Shown piece by piece: positions 56,741-63,408 of a stretch of DNA of 64,000 nt. The stretch covers positions 2,416,427-2,480,426 of the forward strand of contig JADCRD010000001.1 of the NCBI GenBank assembly GCA_014946745.1. The letters are read 5' to 3'. The stretch comes from Lysobacterales bacterium. GTDB lineage: Bacteria; Pseudomonadota; Gammaproteobacteria; Xanthomonadales; Xanthomonadaceae. Every line of letters begins with the position of its first letter. Positions within the stretch are counted from its first letter, which is position 1. The notes beneath the pieces are model-generated. The model was given only the letters and a program-made list of their open reading frames with translations, was not told where the DNA came from and ran no database searches. Made by a program: the position numbers and the translations under genes.

Positions 56741-56969
56741 GCGTCAGCCGCGCAAAAGAGAAAGCCCCGCGTCCCTGCAGGGCTCTCTGTGCAGTCGCCT
56801 CGGCGTAGCTTGCTGCGAACTCACCCGCCGCAGGGGTCGCGCTGGACTTCCGGGGAGGGACCAGCGCCAGGGCTTCCAAGGCGCGGCCAGTGTGCCGCCA
56901 CGGTCGCGCGCTGACAGTCGGCAGACGGCTCGGCTTGGGGTAGGAGAACTCCTAGAGAGCCGCAAGCAC

Positions 56970-57368
56970 CTAAATTGCCTCCTGCCAATGCAGCAACGCC
57001 TTAATCTCCGGGCTTGCGTACATGGAGGCCTTCAGGCCCGCGCAGATGCGATCGTATAGCTCTCTGGCCACGGGGCGGTGCGGAATCATCTTGTTCGACT
57101 CGACGGCCGCTACAAGATCCGCCAACGGCACGCGCCACGCACGTCGGTAAACAACGTAGGAAAGACGCTTAACAAATGGATGCTCGCCGCAGTCGATCAG
57201 GCACGCATCGTCGTGGGGCACGTCAGGGCGAACCGACGAAATGTTCACCATCAGGACCTCTTCTTGCTCGCCCAGAGGTTCAGTGAGCAAAACAAAAAGG
57301 TGCCTTTCCTTGGGGTTGTTCGGATCTGTCGCAGCGAGCACCGTAGCCCGCGGAAGCGGCAGGAACAC
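56970..57368 (-). CDS. Putative toxin partner of the Panacea-domain antitoxin
   Basis: A 132-residue soluble protein. It starts two bases after the stop of the Panacea-domain gene and has no family that I can name with certainty. The N-terminal half is beta-rich (RATVLAATDPNNPKERHLFV, then EEVLMVNISS), reminiscent of small barrel toxins such as PemK/MazF, while the C-terminal half is helical (VARELYDRICAGLKAS). GC content is lower than in the flanking core genes, typical of a mobile defence cargo. A toxin role is inferred from order, size and spacing. Confidence 0.55.
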   Translation of the reverse strand: MFLPLPRATVLAATDPNNPKERHLFVLLTEPLGEQEEVLMVNISSVRPDVPHDDACLIDCGEHPFVKRLSYVVYRRAWRVPLADLVAAVESNKMIPHRPVARELYDRICAGLKASMYASPEIKALLHWQEAI

Positions 57369-57370
57369 GG

Positions 57371-57931
57371 TCAGAGAGCTGCCATGAATCGCTGCAGAGC
57401 GTTATCTTCACGGACGGATTCCGCGATAGCTCTGGCAACGCTTCTGGTGACGCCTTGCGCTTCCAGAACTTCGGTGGTCGTGATGGGCACGGAAGACCCC
57501 TTCGGGTCCAGCCACTCGTGACAGTTGTCGTGAGTGAAGTCCACCAACTCCTTGCCGGACATGTGCCCAAACTCCTCGAAGATTGCATCCAACTCTGCAA
57601 TCTCAGCGTCGCAAAGCTTCTGCATCGCTTCCCTGTCAACCGAAAGATCCGCGCGAAGGCTTATAGCGTGCTCAGAAACGGGGTTGAGCCAACGTGACCA
57701 TTCAGACACACGTGCCCCAGAGGCCTTGATCAGGTCGTACGTGGAGGAAACCACAGGGCCGTACTGCATAGAAACGAACCGGTCACCAGTGATCAGAGCT
57801 CCGTGTTTCCTCAAGTACGTGCGCTCGGCCAAGTACAGCATCTTTATCAGCTGCCACTTGTCCAAGCGGCCTCCTGCCTTGTTCAACAACCATGCGATAG
57901 CCTGAACAGCTTTTGCTTCGTTGAAAGGCAT
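57371..57931 (-). CDS. Panacea-domain (DUF4065/SocA-like) antitoxin
   Basis: A 186-residue protein. The Panacea/DUF4065 domain is clear at residues about 8-115: LDKWQLIKMLYLAERTYLRK, then GALITGDRFVSMQYGPVVSS, then the conserved HDNCHEW near residue 135. Such domains neutralise many unrelated toxins encoded beside them (PanAT systems), and SocA is a proteolytic adaptor version. The downstream 132-residue gene is the partner candidate. Transcription probably starts from TTGACA at 57993-57988 and TATAAG at 57973-57968. Confidence 0.85.
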   Translation of the reverse strand: MPFNEAKAVQAIAWLLNKAGGRLDKWQLIKMLYLAERTYLRKHGALITGDRFVSMQYGPVVSSTYDLIKASGARVSEWSRWLNPVSEHAISLRADLSVDREAMQKLCDAEIAELDAIFEEFGHMSGKELVDFTHDNCHEWLDPKGSSVPITTTEVLEAQGVTRSVARAIAESVREDNALQRFMAAL

Positions 57932-57967
57932 GAGGTGCTCCAGAAAACAATGCCAGCGGCGGCATCT

Positions 57968-57993
57968 CTTATATGTATCACAGCGGATGTCAA
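57968..57993 (-). promoter_or_regulatory. Promoter candidate for the Panacea pair
   Basis: On the minus strand TTGACA (57993-57988) and TATAAG (57973-57968) stand 14 bases apart, shorter than ideal. The region is AT-rich compared with the rest of the element and ends 37 bases before the start codon at 57931. Confidence 0.4.
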
Positions 57994-58099
57994 CAGAGGT
58001 GAGCGGCAGACGACGAAACCCCGCCCCTATCCCCGGCCTCGCGCTCGGTCAATGGTGGGGCGGGTTCCGGCTGGCTTGCGACCGTCTGCCAGCGCGACG

Positions 58100-58120
58100 G
58101 CGGGGCCTCCGAAACCCCGC
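58100..58120. terminator. GC hairpin between the two element operons
   Basis: GCGGGG (58100-58105) and CCCCGC (58115-58120) enclose CCTCCGAAA. No T-tract follows, so efficiency is uncertain. It lies between the end of the long operon (58159) and the Panacea promoter. Confidence 0.3.
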
Positions 58121-58158
58121 GGCAACCGGCGCCGAGGTGAGCGCCGGATGCTTGACCA

Positions 58159-58794
58159 TCAAACGTTCGCGTAAATCCCCAAGCGGTGCCGGGCGTCGGC
58201 GGTCGCGTCTTCGACCCCAATCGAGTCCGCGAAGCCCTCGGGCCAGCGCATGACCCCGTGCGCTCGCTCGCCGATCTGTCGCGCCATTGCGGCCAAGCGG
58301 GGCGGCAGTGCCTCGGCCTCGACGGGAGCATCAGGGCAGGCATCGCCAGCGTTACGTCGATGCTGTGCGACCGTCTGCGCGGCAGCGTTCACTGCATCCA
58401 TCGCGGCCCATGCCGAAGCAAGCGCGGCCTCCGCGGCGGCCACCGCGAGTGCAGCGCCACTGTAGGCTTGCGGCAACCCCTGCAACGCCTCACGACGGCG
58501 GGCGGTGCGGCGCAGCTGGCCCAGCAATTCAAGCTGGCCGGCCAACTGTTCGCGCTGGCGCCGCACATGCTCTGCGAGGGCTTCCACCTCCGCAGATCGA
58601 CCAGCCGCAGCCTCGCGCAGCCGCTCGGGACCGCCAGGACGCAGCTGTCGCCACCGCTTTTCCAGCAGCTCGCCGAACGGCGCTACACGGCGCTGCAGGG
58701 CTTGCAGCTCAGCCTCGGCAAGCGGATTCCGCTGGTCTGCGGCCAAGCCTTCGGCCACCTCGGCCAGTACGGCGTCAATCTGTTGGGCGTCCAT
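58159..58794 (-). CDS. Coiled-coil hypothetical protein of the element
   Basis: A 211-residue, Ala/Arg/Glu-rich protein with heptad patterns at about residues 20-110 (VEALAEHVRRQREQLAGQLE) and a second helical block to residue 165. The C-terminal 40 residues are mixed (MRWPEGFADSIGVEDATADA). It resembles phage helical proteins of unknown role. It overlaps the preceding gene by one base at 58794 and is the last of the long leftward operon. Confidence 0.55.
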   Translation of the reverse strand: MDAQQIDAVLAEVAEGLAADQRNPLAEAELQALQRRVAPFGELLEKRWRQLRPGGPERLREAAAGRSAEVEALAEHVRRQREQLAGQLELLGQLRRTARRREALQGLPQAYSGAALAVAAAEAALASAWAAMDAVNAAAQTVAQHRRNAGDACPDAPVEAEALPPRLAAMARQIGERAHGVMRWPEGFADSIGVEDATADARHRLGIYANV

Positions 58795-59060
58795 CAGCGT
58801 GCGCTCCGGTTGCGGTAATCCATCAGGTGCTTCATCGCGCAATAGGCGCCGTGCGCGGCATCGGACACGCGGCCTCCGCGCTGGCGGGCAATAGCTTCGC
58901 CCGCGATCCGGTAAGACTCCGAATCAGTGAAGGGCCGGGGGCCTTGGGCGGCGTCCTGCAACAGCAGCGGCACGCGGATGCGCTCGCCATCGCGCAGAAC
59001 GTCGTTTTCCCCAAGCTCACGGGTCCGGCCTAGGGCGTCGATTGCGAAAACAGTATTCAT
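58794..59060 (-). CDS. Hypothetical element protein, 88 residues
   Basis: A small protein starting MNTVFAIDALGRTRELGEND, with one helical region near AHGAYCAMKHLMDYR. No family is known to me. It sits 10 bases after the neighbouring 94-residue gene and overlaps the next by one base, consistent with translation from one message. A similar short beta-rich opening is common in phage-type small proteins. Confidence 0.5.
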   Translation of the reverse strand: MNTVFAIDALGRTRELGENDVLRDGERIRVPLLLQDAAQGPRPFTDSESYRIAGEAIARQRGGRVSDAAHGAYCAMKHLMDYRNRSAR

Positions 59061-59070
59061 CGGGTGAACC

Positions 59071-59355
59071 TCAAGTCAGGGAGCGGGGGCGGCCGTTTGC
59101 GTCGGCCAGCTTGTTCATGAACTCGCGGCGCTCGGCTTCGGAGCACAGCTCCAGCAGGTCAACCACAGCAACTGCGCGCTCCGCGATTGATCGGGCGGCT
59201 TCAAGGCTCGCCGCTAGGGCGCCGTCAACGTCGTGGGCCTGTAGCAGCTCCCGCAGGGCCTCCGATGCCGCGCGAGCCTCGGCGGTGTCTGCACTGCGAA
59301 CGCGGGCGGCGAGCACCTCCAGAGCTTGCAGACGGTTTTGCAACGTGCGATTCAT
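59071..59355 (-). CDS. Hypothetical helical element protein, 94 residues
   Basis: An all-helical protein (LQNRLQALEVLAARVRSADT, then EARAASEALRELLQAH). It has no recognised family. Start ATG 59355 overlaps the upstream stop by four bases. The N-terminal phrase T-L-x-x-R-L-Q-x-L-E recurs in the 66-residue neighbour, which hints at an ancient duplication or shared interaction motif. Confidence 0.55.
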   Translation of the reverse strand: MNRTLQNRLQALEVLAARVRSADTAEARAASEALRELLQAHDVDGALAASLEAARSIAERAVAVVDLLELCSEAERREFMNKLADANGRPRSLT

Positions 59356-59552
59356 CGGGCAGCCTCAGCTCTGGCGTGCAGGGCCTCCAGCGGCTCGCCG
59401 GGCTTGCGTTCGATGAAGGCATGGCCGGGGCGGTTCACCACGCCCACGACTTCGCGGCTGGCGTCGATTACCTCGCGGGCAATCCGCAGCCCATGCACCA
59501 CGCGGGCGGCCTCCAGTCGCTGCAGGCGGGTGCCTAGGGTTTGCTTGCTCAC
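59352..59552 (-). CDS. Hypothetical element protein, 66 residues
   Basis: It starts with GTG at 59552, inside the end of the DUF5681 gene. The sequence opens SKQTLGTRLQRLEAARVVHG, with the same T-L-x-x-R-L-Q-x-L-E pattern as the 94-residue neighbour, and continues AREVIDASREVVGVVNRP. Function unknown; it is probably helical. Confidence 0.5.
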   Translation of the reverse strand: MSKQTLGTRLQRLEAARVVHGLRIAREVIDASREVVGVVNRPGHAFIERKPGEPLEALHARAEAAR

Positions 59553-60019
59553 TTGCTGGCCTCCAAGGCTGCAATGCGCTGTTCCAACTCGGCCACTTCG
59601 ATGATTCGGCAGACGGTGCCGATGCCATCCAGAAGCGCCTTGCCAACGTCCGCGGGCAGCTCGCCGGCAGCGATTGCGCCGACGATTGCGCGGGCCTGAT
59701 CTGCGGGTGACGAAGCTTCGGCGAGCGCGGGAATCTCGACCGTGCGACTCTCGGGCTTGCGGGCCGGCGCCAGTCGCTCTAGGCAAAGCTTCAACGCCTG
59801 AACGTCGCCCTCTAGGGCTTTCTCCACCGCGCGCCGCGTGAGCCTTTCGGCCTCGCCCTGCAGCAGAGCCTCGACGGCTTTCGTCGCGCGTGTCCGTGTA
59901 CCGGGCAGGCGGCCAGCGTTGCCGGGCGCAAACCGTCCGCGGGCGTCGCGGCCTTCCGCAATCGCGGCGGCTTCGCGGCCTTCGGTGTCGCCCTGACTTT
60001 CGGTGTCGTTCTGCGTCAT
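59549..60019 (-). CDS. DUF5681-domain protein
   Basis: A 156-residue protein. Residues about 25-95 match DUF5681: DARGRFAPGNAGRLPGTRTR, then AVEALLQGEAERLTRRAVEK, ending CLERLAPARK. The domain is found in phages, satellites and transposon-borne elements; a DNA-binding or terminase-like role has been guessed but not shown. The N-terminus is acidic and polar. ATG 60019 is the first in frame after a gap of 143 bases, so this gene may have its own promoter. Confidence 0.75.
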   Translation of the reverse strand: MTQNDTESQGDTEGREAAAIAEGRDARGRFAPGNAGRLPGTRTRATKAVEALLQGEAERLTRRAVEKALEGDVQALKLCLERLAPARKPESRTVEIPALAEASSPADQARAIVGAIAAGELPADVGKALLDGIGTVCRIIEVAELEQRIAALEASK

Positions 60020-60162
60020 ATCTTTTCTGCACTTGCTTTCCTGCGGAGCGTCCCATGACACTGGCGTGACATGAAAGCCCCAAGCGGTGACAAAGCGAGA
60101 CAGGGCAGGGATTGAAGCGTCGAGCCTCGGGGATACGCTATCCCCTACCCTACCTCCGGGCC

Positions 60163-60312
60163 TCACGCCGGAATGCTCAAGACGAACCAACCCAGCCATG
60201 CAGTGCCGACTGCCACGGCCGCAGTGGCGGCGACGATGAAGGCCAAGGCGAAGTTTTCGAGCGTGCAGAGTCGGCGCAGGGCCAGACGGGCGAGGCACAC
60301 AGGGCGGATCAT
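60163..60312 (-). CDS. Small membrane protein of the element (49 residues)
   Basis: A 49-codon frame: MIRPVCLARLALRRLCTLEN, then FALAFIVAATAAVAVGTAWL and GWFVLSIPA. A basic amphipathic start is followed by one strong transmembrane helix. The ATG overlaps the RepA-like gene stop by four bases, which supports translation. Small single-pass proteins in satellites can be holin-like or superinfection modifiers; nothing here decides between these. Confidence 0.5.
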   Translation of the reverse strand: MIRPVCLARLALRRLCTLENFALAFIVAATAAVAVGTAWLGWFVLSIPA

Positions 60313-61664
60313 TGCTCCCCCCTCGCAGCCAGATAGGCCGCTGCGTCGGTTTCGTGGGTTTCGTCGGTTCCCGTAGAACTCACGACTCCCCCTGCTGCGT
60401 GGGTTTCGTGGGTTCCCGCGCACAGGGGTGTGGGGTTATATGCAGCGCACTTCCGGGCGCCGAGAACTGACGCGCCTGCGGCTGTCACTGCGAACACCTC
60501 GCGCTGATTCCGGCTCGGGCCCGTGTGATTCCTGCCCTCGATCCAGCCTTCCCGCTGGCATCGGGTGACAGCCGCCCAAAACCGTTCCTTGGAGTCTTTG
60601 CCGCTTCCGCGCAGGTGCTTGGGCAGGTCGGGAAAGGTCAGCAGCGCATGGCGGGTTGTAGCGGGGCCAGTGCGGCCAGTGCCCACGACTGCGCCCGATC
60701 GCTCTGCGTCTGCGATTGCGGCCAGCACCGCCATCGCGTCGGCAGCGTCGGATTCAGCCTGCGCCGCGCTCTGGTCGGCGCCAGCACCGGCAGGCATCAG
60801 CACGCCGGCATCGCTCCAGGTCAACCGCAGCGGGGCGCGCACGCGGCCGAAGTTTGCTTTTTCGTGCGCCACCTCCACGCCGCCATCCTCGCCAGCCATC
60901 GCAAGGCGCGAGCGCGCGGAATTGTTCCACGCGGTCGAGCCGCTATAGGCGTTTCCGTTTGCGCCGAACTTGGCCGCAGCCTTGTCCACATGCGCCAGCA
61001 ACAGCAGTCCCGCGTCGCAATCCTTGGCGATCCGGGCGAGCGCGCGGACAAAGGCCCGAACCTGTCGCCTGTCGTTTTCGTTTCCGCCAAACGCATCGCT
61101 AGCGTTGTCGATAACGATCAAGTCATGACCGGGCGCAGCTTCGGCCACCGCGTGCATCGTTGGAGTCGGGCCAATCATCCGCACGCCATCATGTGCGAAC
61201 TCGGACGCTAGGGCGGCGTCGGCCTCGCTGCCGTCCAGAACAGTGAGCCGCTGCGCTACCGTTCCGGGATTCAAGCCGAACGCTTCCACTATGCGGCGCA
61301 GGCGGTGCAGAACCACGTCGCCGGCGTCCTCCAGGCTCACGAAAAGGGCGCGGCCGGGGCTCACGTCCAAGTCGCCGAACGGTCGGCCCTGCGTGACGTG
61401 GGCGCATAGGGTCAGCGCCAGCAGCGACTTGCCGCTGCCGCCGTGGGCACCTAGCAAGGTCAGCACGCCGCGCGGTATCCAGTCCGCCACCACGAAACGG
61501 GGCGGGGCTAGGGTTGCGTCCATCATGCGGGCTACCTCGACAGGGCGAAGGGTTCCGGGCTCGATCTCAGGTTCCGGGTGCGGCGCGTCCGCAAACGTGG
61601 CGAGCCGCGCCAAGTCCGCCTCACGCTGTCGCTCGATTGCCTCGGCGTACGCGGCGGCGGTCAT
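60309..61664 (-). CDS. RepA-like AAA ATPase/helicase
   Basis: A 451-residue replication-type ATPase of the RepA/AAA_25 group. Walker A is LGAHGGSGKS (G72-S80), Walker B is DLIVIDNASDAFG, and the RecA-like core has LLLLAHVDKAAAKFG and AYSGSTAWNNSARSR. The C-terminal 150 residues look like a winged helix (FWAAVTRCQREGWIEGR) plus a low-complexity Thr/His/Glu end. It probably loads or acts as the element's helicase. The ATG at 61664 overlaps the primase-like gene by four bases. Confidence 0.85.
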   Translation of the reverse strand: MTAAAYAEAIERQREADLARLATFADAPHPEPEIEPGTLRPVEVARMMDATLAPPRFVVADWIPRGVLTLLGAHGGSGKSLLALTLCAHVTQGRPFGDLDVSPGRALFVSLEDAGDVVLHRLRRIVEAFGLNPGTVAQRLTVLDGSEADAALASEFAHDGVRMIGPTPTMHAVAEAAPGHDLIVIDNASDAFGGNENDRRQVRAFVRALARIAKDCDAGLLLLAHVDKAAAKFGANGNAYSGSTAWNNSARSRLAMAGEDGGVEVAHEKANFGRVRAPLRLTWSDAGVLMPAGAGADQSAAQAESDAADAMAVLAAIADAERSGAVVGTGRTGPATTRHALLTFPDLPKHLRGSGKDSKERFWAAVTRCQREGWIEGRNHTGPSRNQREVFAVTAAGASVLGARKCAAYNPTPLCAGTHETHAAGGVVSSTGTDETHETDAAAYLAARGEQ

Positions 61665-62224
61665 CGCACCAGCTCCAAAGCGGCCACGGCAGCGGTGCAT
61701 CGCTCGCGCGCTTCGCGTAGCCGGGTGCTGTCGTGGGACTGCAAGGGCTCGCCGGCCTCGATCTGCAAGGCGGCCAGCTCGATCAATAGCCCTTCCGAAG
61801 ACAGGACGCGGGCAGCTGCAAGCGTGCTCGCGTGCTGCATCGCTTGCCGTCGCTCCGCGCGCTGCATCGGCGACAAGTCGCGAACGGGCGTGGCGTACAG
61901 GTCGCGCAGCTCAAGGCCGATCGCGGCCAGCACGTCGCCGACATAGCAGCCAGCAAAGCAATGAATCAGGGCCTGCCCTTCCCTACCCTCGCCGAGACTC
62001 AGCGATGCGGTTTTGTCAGTGTGGGCAGGGCATCGAGCGGTCCAGCCGCTGCCAGTCTTGCGGACGCGATCAAGACGAGGCAGCACCAATTCCTGCAGCG
62101 GCGACAGCACATGCGTGGTCAAGCGGTAGCCGCTAGACTGTTCGCGCAGCCGCTGCCCTTGTGCCTGCATCTTCGGAGCCCGCGACGTGCCAGCGTCCGG
62201 GCTTCGCTCGTTTCGTGGGGTCAT
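61661..62224 (-). CDS. CHC2 zinc-finger primase-like protein
   Basis: A 187-residue protein with the primase zinc motif: Cys65 and His68 in ARCPAHTD, Cys89 and Cys93 in IHCFAGCYVGDVL. The catalytic TOPRIM domain is absent, so this is a stand-alone zinc-finger subunit that may work with the RepA-like ATPase and host primase. It overlaps the genes on both sides by four bases. Confidence 0.82.
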   Translation of the reverse strand: MTPRNERSPDAGTSRAPKMQAQGQRLREQSSGYRLTTHVLSPLQELVLPRLDRVRKTGSGWTARCPAHTDKTASLSLGEGREGQALIHCFAGCYVGDVLAAIGLELRDLYATPVRDLSPMQRAERRQAMQHASTLAAARVLSSEGLLIELAALQIEAGEPLQSHDSTRLREARERCTAAVAALELVR

Positions 62225-62487
62225 GTGCCACCTCGGGTGATCTGCCGCAGCGTCCCGACAAGGCGAGTCAGGCCCGGCAGCGCGCGGCTCAAGTCCTCGA
62301 CGCCCCCCAGCGTCTCCAGGTCATGCGATGCCAGTGCCCGCGCCGCTTCGGTGATCTGCTGGCGCAATGCGGCGGGATCGGTTTGCGGCTCGCTGGCTAC
62401 GCGATAGAGCCCGGCCAGCCGGTTCATATGCTGAACATTGCGGGCCACGGTGACGGCCAGCTGGTCGCGGGTGCGGGCCTCGGTCAC
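62221..62487 (-). CDS. Hypothetical element protein, 88 residues
   Basis: It starts with GTG at 62487, overlapping the AlpA-like gene by four bases. The sequence is helical: DQLAVTVARNVQHMNRLAGL, then LRQQITEAARALASHD. It has no recognised family. Position in the replication operon suggests a role in replication control or excision. Confidence 0.5.
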   Translation of the reverse strand: MTEARTRDQLAVTVARNVQHMNRLAGLYRVASEPQTDPAALRQQITEAARALASHDLETLGGVEDLSRALPGLTRLVGTLRQITRGGT

Positions 62488-62699
62488 TTGGCGGCCTCGC
62501 GCTGCGCCTCGATCCACGCGGCCACGTCCGAACGGCGGTAAAGGCGTCGGCCGCACAGCAGGACAGACGGCGGACCGATTCGCTGCCAGCGCCACCGCGC
62601 AAGCGTCCGCACGGTGACGTGAAGCTCCGCGGCCAGCTGCTCGCGGGTCAGGTAATCGGCCAGTAGGGGGGCGGCAGTTTCTTGCTCAAGCTTTTTCAT
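62484..62699 (-). CDS. AlpA-like excisionase/activator
   Basis: A 71-residue winged-helix (MerR/AlpA type) protein: YLTREQLAAELHVTVRTLAR, then WRWQRIGPPSVLLCGRRLYR and RSDVAAWIEAQ. This helix-turn-helix followed by a beta wing is the standard of prophage and satellite AlpA/excisionase proteins, which bind the attachment site or activate integrase. A palindrome lies 48 bases upstream at 62747-62763. Confidence 0.85.
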   Translation of the reverse strand: MKKLEQETAAPLLADYLTREQLAAELHVTVRTLARWRWQRIGPPSVLLCGRRLYRRSDVAAWIEAQREAAK

Positions 62700-62746
62700 C
62701 TTCGTCCTCCACAGCGCCAAGGTGTGCGCTTCGGGGACAAGCTTGT

Positions 62747-62763
62747 TTCCGAACACTTCGGAA
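62747..62763. promoter_or_regulatory. Palindrome TTCCGAACACTTCGGAA
   Basis: A perfect 7-base inverted repeat with a CAC centre. It lies 47 bases ahead of the AlpA-like start codon, in the 85-base gap between genes, and 21 bases after the stop of the 207-residue gene. It may be an operator or an RNA hairpin. Confidence 0.5.
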
Positions 62764-62784
62764 GACCGAACGGCTCTCCGAATG

Positions 62785-63408
62785 TCAGCGCACGCGGGCT
62801 TTCCTCGGCTTACGGGGCTTGGCGTTGGGGTTGCTGATCTCCCGCGAAATTGTGTCGGCCTTTTCCTCGCAGCCGAGACGGTCGCGCACTTCCTGCGCCA
62901 CAGCATCCTTCGTCCAGCGCGGATGGTCCGCCCACACTTCAAGCGCGACGCGTTGCCATTCAGCGTGGCGGGGCTTCGCCGCCCTCGCCTTGGACTCGGC
63001 CTGATTCACGCATCGCGTAACGCGCAACTCCACGGCCTTGAGCTGGCGGCCCTGCATCGTGAGCCAAGACAGGTGCAGCAGCTGCTGAAACACCTGCACC
63101 CTCTGGCGTAGCTCTGTCATCGGAAGCTCAGCGACGGCGACCAGCAGGCCGCGCAACTGAATCAATGCGACAGCCTCGCCGATCATGGGTTCAGACTCGC
63201 GGCCATCGGTTGCGGTGAACAGGCAATCGAGCAATCCGGCGCCGTCGCGCGCGAATAGATACTCGGCACGCCAACGGGCGGCCAGCTCCGGGAAGGCATC
63301 GTTCAAACGCTTGTCGATCTGCGGGGCCAGCCTCGCGGCGTGGGCTCGCATCCCGTTGGGGCCGGCCAGAATCAGGCGCTCGAAGGCAACAGCATCGGCG
63401 GCTTTCAC
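62785..63408 (-). CDS. Hypothetical element protein, 207 residues
   Basis: A mostly helical protein whose start overlaps the integrase stop by four bases. It has a possible DNA-related C-terminus (TISREISNPNAKPRKPRKAR, basic). The middle part reads QVFQQLLHLSWLTMQGRQLK. I recognise no family. Coupling to integrase suggests a recombination accessory or transcription role. Confidence 0.5.
   Translation of the reverse strand: MKAADAVAFERLILAGPNGMRAHAARLAPQIDKRLNDAFPELAARWRAEYLFARDGAGLLDCLFTATDGRESEPMIGEAVALIQLRGLLVAVAELPMTELRQRVQVFQQLLHLSWLTMQGRQLKAVELRVTRCVNQAESKARAAKPRHAEWQRVALEVWADHPRWTKDAVAQEVRDRLGCEEKADTISREISNPNAKPRKPRKARVR

Noticed and set aside
58016..58067. A CCCGCCCC/GGGGCGGG pairing as a terminator
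   Set aside because: The loop would be about 30 bases with no T-tract; chance pairing is likely in such GC-rich DNA.
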